From Phallusia fumigata (Eukaryota > Chordata > Ascidiacea > Phlebobranchia > Ascidiidae): DNA of 64,000 bases. The position numbers and the translations under genes are program-made. The stretch is from NCBI GenBank assembly GCA_008931825.1, contig QXVZ01022462.1, forward strand, positions 31,264 to 95,263. Reading direction: 5' to 3'. Within the stretch, counting starts at the first letter, position 1, and each line of letters begins with the position of its first letter. Below are positions 37,677 to 48,666 of the stretch, one piece after another. The notes beneath the pieces are model-generated. The model had not been told where the DNA came from and did not search any database. It was given only the letters and a program-made list of their open reading frames with translations.

Positions 37677-37900
37677 AAATATCTACTGCAACAAAAAAGG
37701 AAATTAGGCGTTGAAAATTCTATTTAGTTGGTCATAGTGTGTTTGGAATATCACTATGTTCTCATATCGAGTTTTTTAGTTTTAAAAGTCAGATTTTTTA
37801 TTCTGGTGCCTTATTTGTTAATTTCCTTAATCAACGTAATGCGCCACAAACAAAAACTACTAGATATGGGTGGCCTTTGCGATGTTGGCACATATTGTAG

Positions 37901-38015
37901 TTTTTTTAATTTTAGTATTTTTACTTTTTACTTTTTTATTTTTTTTATTTTTTTTTCTTTTTTTTCTTTTTTTTATTTTTTCCTCTTTTTTCCCCTTTTT
38001 TTCTTTTTCCAAAAT
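37901..38015. repeat. Pyrimidine-rich low-complexity tract
   Basis: About 110 bases composed almost only of T with interspersed C and A, including runs of TTTTTTCTTTTTTT. The 111-codon frame across it is an artefact of composition. Confidence 0.85.
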
Positions 38016-38928
38016 ATTACGTCCAAATGTTTGATTCAACGTTCGTTGCTTTTTTACATTTAAAACCTTTGTTTGCCAATTATATTTTCAAAGGGAACAA
38101 CCTTATTATTTAAGTTGCAAACGTTTATATGCCCTTTTACTAACAAACAAAACAATAAACTAACGCATTTATGAATTTACTTCGTGTCGTCACGTTTAAC
38201 AAAGCTCCTTTTTGTGGTCGTAAATAAATCGTTCATCCCTGATGAGTTTATCTGATTTTAGCCTGATTACATATTTACTCACAGGACACGTGATGGGGGC
38301 GTGTTTCGATTGTTTAACTACTCAGCAAAACCAAGCTTGTTTTGTATAGCCTCGGGTAACAAAACAATCAGATAGTGCCAATCTGCAGACTGAGGTTGTT
38401 GTTGTAACGGCGATTTAAGCAAACGTCAAGTTAGCTCTGTTCTAGCTGTCAGCGCGAAAAAAGCCACTTACTTAGTGGCAACTTTCTGGAATTTAATCGT
38501 TTCCTTTCTAGGGAAGAAAAAAAACTAATTGGGAACGACAAACACGGTTTATAGAAAAACGAGTTTTTTTTAACGTTTCACACGACAGCACAAATCCACA
38601 ATATACAGATAAAGTATGGGTGTCTTCTTGACACGCTAACAAACGCACAAAAAATTTTACCAACCGTGTTTCTGTTTTAATATTTGGTTATCGAAAAAAT
38701 ATGATCATTCTATCCTTTGGTTTTTGCGGGGCACCGTTGGATCATAAAAAAAACTGCTCAATATTATCACAGAAAAAGGTTTATTGTAGGTTACGCTGTG
38801 TGTTCTAAAGAAACACTTTTAATGTTTTAGCCAAACACTCACGTGCTTGTCTGATCCCACGATGCGAAGTCAGCCAACCGCCGCCGGTCGCATACATTCC
38901 GAGAAAATGTCACGAAAATTATCCTTAA

Positions 38929-41735
38929 TCATTTCTTAAACTTTGGTCTCAGTGCAAACAGATCGGGTCTGATATATTCAAAGTACAAAACCAATTGTTT
39001 GTTGCATTGAATACAGCGAATGTTTGTGGTGGTGGAGCGTTGGTAAAGAAGCGTGTGCTTTCCAAAACAATGCTCTGCAAGATTAACCACATCGTCGTTT
39101 TGCATCCCGGGGATACGTGAGTGGCGCCCGGTAAATAATGTCGGACTTTTTTCAGCGAATACATCCTGTGGGATGGGACATTACTGCCTCCAACGACGAT
39201 TTTTTGCACAACCATCATCCCACTGAGGGCTGACCCCAAAATGGTGACGTATAGACTTATCTATGTTTAAAAAATGCTTTTGGTTTTGTGCATCCGCATA
39301 ACAGTTGATTTCCAATTCAAGCTTAATTTCCAGTTTTGTTTATTCTACTTTGTGCTGCTTAAAACAGTTTTGAGTTGTTAAACCATTACAGACACCTTCA
39401 AATACAAGATTATTCGAGTCAATCTACGACCAGAATGATTGACATGTTAACACATAGGAAGTTTATGCGTTAAAGTCATTTAGTATCCCTCGAAGCACGG
39501 GGAATTTTTTGCCTTTTCGCTCAAATTTTAGAGAGGGAAAAATGGTCCAGAGATTCTTAACATGAAAAGCCTTCAAATTACAACTTTGTACTCGGTTAGT
39601 TACAAACAAGCGAAAAAAAGCATATTCTAAACGTTTTCACTTTACTCTATATTACCAGAGGATATAGGGTTGCCAACCGTCCTTTATTTCAAAGGACAGT
39701 CTTTTTTCAGCTTTATTTTTCTTGTATTTGTCATTTTGAAATCGTTTTGACTGGTAGTTTAATGAGACACACAAAGCACCAAAACAGATGTGTCGTTTTA
39801 TACAACAAAGTACGTAGTGATGACGTTCTTCACAAAAAAAAACGTAATCTGTTATGAAAGAAATGCAGAAAATATTAGTTGGGAAGTGTTTTCAAGATAT
39901 GAAAAAATATCAATCAAGTTTTCATGTCCTTTATTGTAGCCTAACAGAGTTGGCAACCCTAAGAGGATATAACCACATATTTCACGACTAAGGTTATGTT
40001 CTGCCCTGCTGTCCAGCATAAGGCTTAATGTCAATTGTTCAGACACTATATAACCGGTATACCAGAGTTAAAGCTAACCTAAAGCGAAGCAAGTTGGCAT
40101 TTAACGTTGCTTACTGGCGCCCGTACTGTACACCTAGCCTCTCGGCAGATCGCTAACTGGAAGTTCTACGTGCCAAACACTTTCCAAGCCTCATGGTTGT
40201 TTTCAATACCCTCGAACTTACCGTAACGAAATACACTGAAACTGTTGTTCGTGTATTGGGATCTCCGTGTTTTCGTTGTAGTGTTGCTATTGTGCAACAG
40301 GCTTGTGCCCTAACTTGCCATGTAACGAACATCAACTTGTGACGAACATTGCCCAAAGGAATGAGTGACTCCTAGGCGAAAAAGTTTCGCGCGTGATGCA
40401 TTACAACGCCTTATCGCTGTAAAATTTCGAGACCATTTAAAATAGGTTAACGACCAACTTACGTCCAATAGCAGAACATACAGCGCCGCCCGGTGTATGT
40501 TATATAACCGACCCTTGTGACCAAAACACGTAATACGTTATAGTACAGGTGTAGATGAACTTGCGAGATGCTTTTCAGATGTTTTTTGCCCTCGCTAACT
40601 TTAGCTTTTTGCTCAGTTTTTTTCTCGCAGACCTAAAAAACTGATCGTCAACAGCTTATTAAAAATAAAACAGCGACTCTAGTGTATGTTCACACTAATT
40701 CGGGAAGTTGTGTAAGTTTCATTCGTACAACATAGCGCAACACTTATAGTGTGAAGAAGAAGCAAAGCGCCAATGCCCCGAAATCTTTTTTTATACTTTT
40801 AATGCAATAAAATACATAAACTTTAATCTGTGTAGAACCTTACGGATTTAAAGTCAGTTAACTGAACAGATGGTAGTTAACCAATACCAGAGAAAACATG
40901 TACAAAAATGCATGCAAAGAACAATTGCAACTTTTTATGTAAGGTCTAAATCTTTTGGTTTGTTGACGTTTTCATTGCAGAGGGTAACAGTCGTATTTTT
41001 CATTTCCCCATCCGCAAACAATGTTTTGATTTTGCTCTTTTTTGCACTGGAACTATTGGGAAGCACAGGAATGTCTACAATTCAAAAATATTTAAATTTC
41101 GTTGTGAACAAAGACTTGGTTTAAAGTTTAACATGTGTTTGAAGACAGCATTTTTAAAATGAAGAACCTTTAGCAACAATTAAAGCATAAACTTTCCTAC
41201 ATTGGCGAACGTTTTAATATCGTCGAACCGCCTGCACGCTATTTTGTTGCTGGTGAGTGAAACTGCTTGTATCTTGTAAATTTATTTGCTATAAGCAACT
41301 TAAAAACTTAAGGCATAAAGGAGGCAACTTAAAACTAGAGGCTTAAAGCTTTTTGAACCAAAAACAGAAAGGTCTAGGTAAAATTTCAATCAGCTTGCCT
41401 TCGAAGGCAAAACAGTGGCACTTTTGCGCAACTGAATATTTTACTCGGTTTAATTTTATTGCTACCTTACCGTTCTCGTAAATGTTCATATTTCCGCCAC
41501 AAACTGTTACGTCAGAGTTTTCAAGATTGGTTTTGTCAAAGCGCAAACCAAGCACTTCTGCATTGCCATTTTCGTTTTGGTGTTCCTGTTGAGTTATATC
41601 TAAAAAATACACTGCATCTTTTACAGTATCTGCATAAACGGTTTTAGTGGTTTCTAGTGTCCGCCACTCCTCATTTATGACAATAATATATAGTGTGTTA
41701 CACAAAGGTAATGCACATGGGAAATGCAACTTACA
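38929..41735 (-). CDS. Unidentified gene, three phase-matched exons
   Basis: Exons 41735-41471, 40286-40222 and 39165-38929. The first opens after a TTTTTTAG acceptor and reads CKLHFPCALPLCNTLYIIV and LRFDKTNLENSDVTVCGGN, ending at donor G|GTAAGG. The junction G|CA leads to a 65-nt exon with TTVSVYFVT and donor GTAAGT. The next junction is phase 0 into a last exon (acceptor CCCATCCCACAG) with CFGKHTLLYQR and a CIQCNKQ motif, ending TGA at 38929-38931. An AATAAA on the same strand lies about 150 bases downstream (near 38779). The amino end lies upstream and was not found before the neighbouring phosphatase gene at 42.4 kb. Family unknown; the paired cysteines could be structural or zinc-binding. 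Confidence 0.5.
39665..39961. mobile_element. Non-autonomous hAT-type MITE, 297 bp
   Basis: Perfect 13-bp terminal inverted repeats TAGGGTTGCCAAC and GTTGGCAACCCTA, flanked by a perfect 8-bp target duplication AGAGGATA (39657-39664 and 39962-39969). It lies in the intron between the last two exons of the unidentified minus-strand gene. No coding capacity. Confidence 0.9.
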
Positions 41736-42446
41736 CTAAAAAAATGCAATGTCTTTCCTTGAATTTAGTTTCATGACATTTGACAATTCTTCACAGTAGA
41801 AAACAATCTAACCCTCAAGTAATAAATATATATGTTTGTTTAACTACGTTTTACTCTGGACTTCACAACCTTTAAAACTTGTTTCAAGAAACAGTGACCG
41901 ATGACGTATCCAGTCTCGTTTGTGCGAATGCTTGTCTATTTTAATTTAATTTGTTTTAGAAGAAGCTACCGCTACTGCCCATTTTGCCTATTATTTTCCG
42001 TTTAAAGCCTGAATCAGCGATTATGTTTTTTTGTTAGCTGCTTTTTAGGTACGTGTCTTGTGTTTCCGATTATTACCTTTTCGGAATTGATGGAACCTCA
42101 TCTTGAACTGCATTATATCGAAGAACACCATACAGTATCCTTGATTATATACTTTGATTATGTAGGCAAAAATATAGTATTTTTGAATATATACCTCAAA
42201 ATCATTAATACTACATAGACGACATGCATGTAGTATCTATGCTCAAAATAGAGGTTGGACCGGATTAAGCTTACATCTAGTTTAAAGATTTCTGACACGT
42301 TCAGCGCTAGCGAGTAAGTTTGTTACGTGCTGCGGCATTCTGCGGCGAAAAACTTCGGTGCGATTTTGGGTGTGTCGTCGCGAAGCAACCGGCAGAAGGT
42401 AAGGAACTGGAAATTTGTTCATTGTGCTTTGAACTTAAACGACAAG

Positions 42447-45400
42447 ATGGACTTTTTGTGGAGGGTGACCGATTACTTAATGGACTTTGAAAAGGTGCGT
42501 GTATTCCAAAATTTGTGTGGCTTGCGTGAGTCAAAAGAAAATACACCAGAAAACGAAAACATAGACGAACACAACAACCATTTATACGATGAGTTTGAGC
42601 CAGATAGAAGTAAATTACGTAAGATAAATCAACACCAAAAGCATCTCAGTTCTTATGGAAAAGCAAAACCTTCCAGTCCGGATTTGTCCGAAAGCCTCGC
42701 AGAATCCAAAACCTATGAGGTCCAGAATTGGTTTCTTTACTACTTATTTCGTTTTGGATCCCTTCTTGGCCATGAGGTGTTTTACATCACGTTTATTCCT
42801 TGCATATTCTGGAACCTGGACCCTTTTATTGGAAGAAAAATGATTGTTATTTGGGTGGTAACCATGTAAGTTGTTTTCTAATGTTGTCCAAAAATAACAT
42901 GTTGCAATGTATTTATATGAGTAATTTTGAATTTTATTCTGGCGGTTGTAGGCATAAAGACATGATACAACAATTTTTATGTTAATACTACCAGCAAAAA
43001 TGGTGATGTTTAACCTGGATTGTAAACTGCAACTTTTATTGTTCACACATAGCCAACAGCATCTTTGCGAAACTTGCTTTTTGTGTGCTAAGGTATATTG
43101 GGCAAGCTTTGAAGGATTTGATTCAGTGGCCTCGACCTGCATGGCCACCTGTATTTAAACTGGAAACGAGAGTTCAGGCAGAGTATGGAATTCCATCCAC
43201 ACATGCAATTGCTGGAACAGCTTTACCATTTTCATTTCTAATGGCAATGTATGGCAGATATGAGGTAAAGCAAAGTTTTCTACTGTCCAAAAAAGCTTTG
43301 TCACGAAATCATTTACTGGTTATTACTTACATAATGACATAGCATTAAGTCTGTCTAAAATGTACTTAGAATCCTATTGTGTGTAAATTTGATGTCACTT
43401 TGAGAAATGGATGCACAGTTACCAGGGCACTAAACTGCCTGTGGTTTAAATAATGCATGGAAAAGGAAAAATACACAGTTTGTCAGCACTATGAAAAAAA
43501 TTCTATGTATATAGTACAACTCACAGCTGTACTTTTTCTAGTTTCCTTTGGAGCTTGGAATTATATTTGCGTGTAGTTGGTGCCTGCTTGTTGCTTTAAG
43601 TAGGCTGTATGTTGGAATGCACTCCATACTGGTATGCAGAAAATTATAATTGTTGTTTTCTAAAATAGTACGATGTTTAAGTGTTTGCACTGTTCTTAAG
43701 GATGTCATTACCGGTGTTGCCTTGACAGCTATTTATTTGTGGCTTGGTTGGCCTTTCATGGATATGGTCGAGATATACACTATGACTTCAACCTTTGCAC
43801 CATGGCTGATAGTAATGTCACATTTTCTGCTTGGTAAGCTTTTTAAAACTTAAAGATGTCTTTAGAATACGCAGTTGTACCAAGTTTATCATGGTAGTTT
43901 CTTTTCTATGATATTTGTTTAGAACTGACTGATTTAATTTACTTTTATTTTCATTTAAAAGAGTTGAGTTAGTCTTATCATGATGAAATGGACTTTGTAA
44001 AATGTTGAATTTATACTCTGTCCTGGCCTGTTGTTTACCAAACGTCATATGAGCAGTTATTCAATATACCATTAGAGAAGAAACCTTTGCCCTAGTGGCA
44101 TTTGCACCAAATGCCCTGGGGTTATGGCACATGCAGCTGTTTGAATTGTTTCCATTTGCTTTAGGTGTGTTTTATCCAAGCACAGATCGGTACACAACAA
44201 CAAGAGGGGACACTGTAATTATTCTTGCTGTTGGAGCTGGATCTCACTGTGTCACACACTGGCATTACCAGTATGGATATAACTTGTAAGTGAGATATAA
44301 AACTTTTAGAGTGATTGGCTTAATCTAGTTTTAATGCATTAGTGTTATACAGTTTCTTTGCAGTCGCCCATCTATGCTACATCGTTGTGGAAAAATTTAA
44401 ACAACTTAAATTGTGTGCAACAGTCATGTTGGCAAACTTCCAACTTCCTTGTGTGTAAAGACTAGAATTTAGCTGTAAAAGTTTACAATCAGTAATGTAC
44501 CCACTTACATTGCAATATCTGTATTAGCTTCAAACTATTTTTTTGCAACAGTCAAGTTTTATTCCAACTACATGCATACAATTACACGTTTGCCAAAACC
44601 ATTCGATAATGAAAATTATACAAAACAGCAGTTCAGCACTGTAAAGGCTGATTCACAGCAGATGCGTCTACCGGTTTGCGGTACGTTTTTTGATCTCGCG
44701 GCAACTTATATCAGCCCGGACCAAAGTTTATCTATCAGACACAGCCGAAGTGTTTTATGTTTGATAGATAGACTTTGGTCCCGGCTGGTGTAAGTGCGCC
44801 GCTGCTTGCCGCGAGATAAAAAAAACGTACCGCAAACCGGTAGACGCATCTGCTGTGAATCAGCCTTACCAACAATCACGTGCATGTGTGCATGTGACGT
44901 AGACAGTGACCAAACTATCGAAAAAGGCTGTTGGTTGTCTGCTTTATTACGTAGCCTGACGTCGCTTCAACGCGCTGTGAAACGACTGATTTAAGGGCAC
45001 ATGAGAGCAAGCCTGCATTTTCCTTCANGCTGTTGGTTGTCTGCTTTATTACGTAGCCTGACGTCGCTTCAACGCGCTGTGAAACGACTGATTTAAGGGC
45101 ATATGAGAGCAAGCCTGCATTTTCCTTCATGCGTTTCAAGCACTATTACAAAATATTTGCTGATGGGTTGTCTTATTGTTATAAAACAACTAACGTCCAT
45201 GTCTATATACTACCAAGTGCACAACAGCGTGTTTTAGTGATATCTTAGTAATATTTTATGAGTTGAATTATTTCGTATTCTTTCCTAGCCAGTTTTGTAC
45301 ATTTTTTTCGCGCACTCCTCATTAGTTTTCCCCTGTAGTTACAAGTTTTTGTGTTAACAGTGGACCTGGTGGGGATATCCCTTATCTGTTGACCTTTCCA

Positions 45401-45658
45401 ACTCTCGCTTCACTGAGCATGAGTGTCGTCAGGGCGTTTATTGGAATTATCATCACCGTGTTAACCCGGCAAGTTATGAAGGTCCTGAGCCTTACACTTG
45501 TCTGCCATGCAGTTGGTGTGTCCAAAAATGATCGTTTGGCCCGCCAGCGCAAGGACGTAGAGGTCACGTACAAGTTTGTGACGTACACTGCTGTATCCTT
45601 CATAGCCCTGGGTGTGGTGCCTATTCTGTTGCAGGCGCTAGGATTGGTTCACTCGTAA
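42447..45658 (+). CDS. Sphingosine-1-phosphate phosphatase (SGPP1/2 family)
   Basis: Dephosphorylates sphingosine-1-phosphate in the ER membrane (family knowledge). Six exons: 42447-42865, 43093-43264, 43542-43631, 43701-43833, 44165-44285, 45361-45658; all phases agree, giving 410 residues (human paralogues 441 and 399). The PAP2-type active-site motifs are complete: KDLIQWPRP (K147, R154), PSTHA (S175, H177) and SRLYVGMHS (R218, H224), on a multi-TM scaffold. I chose the ATG at 42447 because its start ([15 protein letters not shown]) aligns with the vertebrate amino end; an in-frame ATG-less extension reaches 42327. Residues about 30-85 are a hydrophilic, variable linker. A palindromic MITE and an assembly duplicate lie in the last intron. 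Confidence 0.93.
44644..44867. mobile_element. Foldback MITE, 224 bp
   Basis: Ends AAGGCTGATTCACAGCAG and its reverse complement. The inverted repeats run about 60 bases (through CTACCGGTTTGCGGTACG and GATCTCGCGGCAA), and the centre is also an imperfect hairpin around GACCAAAGTTTATCTATCA. The whole element is close to one palindrome. No clean target duplication could be assigned (flanks TAA and TAC at best), so the superfamily is undecided; the ends resemble Harbinger/ISL2EU-type elements. It sits in the last intron of the phosphatase gene. Confidence 0.8.
44927..45129. repeat. 101-bp duplicate flanking a single n (45028)
   Basis: 44927-45027 and 45029-45129 are the same sequence (starting GCTGTTGGTTGTCTGCTTTA) with a single difference, separated by one n. 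It is an assembly overlap pattern inside the last phosphatase intron. Confidence 0.85.
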
Positions 45659-48566
45659 ATATGGATTTAATGTACTGTTGATTTCATATGCACGACGCAT
45701 TATTGTCTTTTCTGCACCCATCTTTGGAAGTGCTGGATTTGGTTTAGTACAGCTGACAATGCAACCTGTAGATAGCTTCTCTCCAAATCAGTGTTGTAAT
45801 TATCAATGAAGCTTTAGTATGTTGCAAATAATATTGCCCGTTACTTCGAAACTGTAGGAAACTGAATTTCGGTTGCAAGAAATTAAATTTGTCTCTTTCA
45901 ACAACGTTAAATCGTGATTACTTAAAAATAGTTGCGTTAACATGTTCAGTGTAGTTAACTCGATGCATATGCGTATCTTCTTGCATGACCACTACTTTAC
46001 AGTGTATATATTTTTAACGTATCATTTGTATCAATCTATTGTAATGATAGCTATGTTTCTCGTGTCATCTTTGTTATTGCTTCTCGCAGTAATCAGTAAT
46101 TTTGCCAGTAAGTGAATGACCCGTTTCTGCTCGCCGAACTAATTGACTAACCGTGCTGTCTCTAATAGACGGCCACCGATTGTGTTGTTTTTGCAGTGGT
46201 CGCGTAATTTCCTTCGAGTCACTTCGTACGTCATGCTTGCGTGCGTGATGGCCTTGGTCGGCTAAATGATGCCGCGGCGCTTTTCGTTTGTTGTTTCAAT
46301 TGCCATTGTGCCTAAAATTTTCCCTTCATTTTTTCCATTGTGATTTTTCTATTTTTTCTTACCAGCCTTGTATTGTTAGCTCGGTACACCAGGACCGCGG
46401 TGTTTTTTTCTGATGAAATCTATGCCCCTAGATCCCTGAGACCTTGCTGAAAGTTAAATCCGTCCAAAGCTACTTGTATACCTCAAAATTTTCGTGTTGA
46501 TTAAGATGTCGCAATGGAGCCCAATGGAGATACAGACACTAAAATATTGTGATCGCAGTTGTTTACTTTTACTATGTACATAGCTATACACAAAAGATAT
46601 ACGATAACATGCTTTGGATTTAAACTGATCGTGTGGTAGTTTTCAAACTTTTCGGCTCAGCCAGCAGGTTTTTCGCTGACGTTTACAGAAAAATTATTTG
46701 TTTGCTATTTTTTAGTTGACTCCTGGCGCAGATATCTACCCTAATCAATGCCACCTTTACTGTCATTTAGAGTTTGANGCAGGTTTTTCGCTGACGTTTA
46801 CAGAAAAATTATTTGTTTGCTATTTTTTAGTTGACTCCTGGCGCAGATATCTACCCTAATCAATGCCACCTTTACTGTCATTTAGAGTTTGAACAGATAT
46901 TCTCCAACCAAAAGTATTAAAATTGCCTGGTCTACGTTTTTTGTACGTGGGAGGCAATTACAGTAACATTGCAAGTTTTGATTGTTTAGCCTGCAAAATT
47001 TAATAAACCTTGTCCCAAAGATTCAAGCTTTTTCATAAATTTACGTCAAATTATGCCAATTGATATTCCTCTCTGGGTTTTCATATACCAGGTGTTTATT
47101 TTTTTACAGTATTGGCATATCCGAAGTTGCGGTTTTACAACTGCTTGTGCTATGTCAGAGTTAATTATCCTTATCTGCAATTGAAATCAACCAAACCATG
47201 TCAATTGAATTGTATACAAGACTTAATCTGCATAGTCATGTTGCTTTGCAATCAACGCATAATTCCGCGAGGTGTCGACAAAGAGCGGCAGGTGGCATTT
47301 TACGTTTATTATTTCTTGCCAACGGGTACTTCTATTCAAAGAGATTTTTGTCGAAACTCTGATTTCTTGTGCAAAAACCTTAGACTATATGAAAGTCTTG
47401 TGTCAAGAAAAGTCAAGGTTTAAAGTCTACAGACAGTATAAATCGGTATAACCTACCCATTGGAACGTAATCTGACCCAAAATGTTTATTTTAGACTTGA
47501 AAAGATGTAAAGAACCAATGACAGAAATATACATTGACTGTAATTTTTCACTTTTTTATATATTTAAACAAAGAAACTACTGGCCTAACTATTAGGTTGC
47601 ACAAAAATCTAAGTGGGTATTTTGTACAAATAACACTTTTCCAACGTGTAGTCATATTGTTGATGTCCGGAAAACATTCTGCCAGAAGTTAAAATCCCAC
47701 CGCAAGTATGTTTATCGACCCACGCTTCGCAGCTCGAAAAATGTTTCATTTAGACACTACGCACTGGTTTTTCGCGTGTAGTGGCAATTATTAAAAAGTA
47801 GCGCTAACCGCTGGAGGGCGGGCTAGCTGTTTGCCGAATGGTCGACGGCGGGGTTTGTATTCGGGAGCGTCTCCGATTCGGGCCTTGTGAAAAAAGTCGG
47901 GAGGGCGGGATTTGATAGATCCTCTTTATTTGCCATCAATATCCTACAATGTTAATGGCTGATACGCTGAAGTTACCCTTTGCTTGCGCTTAGAAACAAA
48001 ACTGAGGTCAGGTTTATATTAGTTCTAATTAAAACGCCTAACTTAACCCAAACTAATTTAGCCAAATTAGCAAGGTATTTTATTTTTAACGCCTTTTTAG
48101 GCGTGCAGTCAGGCGTGTAATACGTCGCATGCAATGACTCGTGTGGCAACTGGTGGTAGGAAGTGGGCTGACTCACTGTCATTGCAGATGTGGAAGCCAG
48201 CTCAGTGACGCTTACATAATAAATGGACTGTCAGCTCCCGAACCCCGGTGGTGATCGTATCTTGATTTCAGCATTTACCCGAGGTCATTGGAGGTTGAGG
48301 TTTCGTTAACAGCAACAGAATTTGATATTTTATGCATGACACGACTTCCGAAGACAACGTAAGTGTATGATTTTCCCTTTCAGAGTGTTGCCACGGAGTT
48401 ACCGACACTTCATCACTTTTGTTCTGTGTTAACCCCACAGCACATTTCGCTAAAACCTAACTTGTAGCGCAGGCTACAGCAGGTGTCAGTTGCAAGGTAT
48501 ATGTGGTTTGGAGGTTTATGTGATTTGAGTGGCAGTCTTGTAATGCAGTTACTTCCTTTTGTCTGC
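45659..48566. other. Intergenic stretch, phosphatase 3' flank to GTPase 5' region
   Basis: An ATTAAA near 45883 may be the phosphatase polyadenylation signal. An open frame at 47112-47423 follows an acceptor-like site but has no recognisable content. 47800-47910 is GC-richer, with several CpGs, and could belong to the promoter region of the downstream GTPase gene. Confidence 0.35.
46664..46892. repeat. 114-bp duplicate flanking a single n (46778)
   Basis: 46664-46777 and 46779-46892 are identical as read (GCAGGTTTTTCGCTGACG onward) and are separated by one n. Confidence 0.85.
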
Positions 48567-48568
48567 AG
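48567..48568 (+). other. Acceptor site upstream of the GTPase start codon
   Basis: A polypyrimidine tract and AG (CTTCCTTTTGTCTGCAG) end 98 bases before the ATG at 48667. It could close a 5'UTR intron. In tunicates it could equally be a spliced-leader trans-splice acceptor, but the sequence cannot tell these apart. Confidence 0.4.
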
Positions 48569-48666
48569 TTAAAAACACGATTAGAGTTGTTTTGTTTTTC
48601 TGTTAAATTCGTTTTGCTTTCGAAGTGAAAAACTCAAATGCAATTGTTTCCCATCATCTGATTATT

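Noticed and set aside
37728-38063. 111-codon plus-strand frame with Phe-rich end
   Set aside because: The second half is a poly-pyrimidine tract; no start context, splice site or family signal.
47112-47423. 103-codon plus-strand frame after an acceptor-like site
   Set aside because: Starts at a non-ATG codon, has no donor, and the cysteine-rich composition looks random; nothing around it supports a gene.
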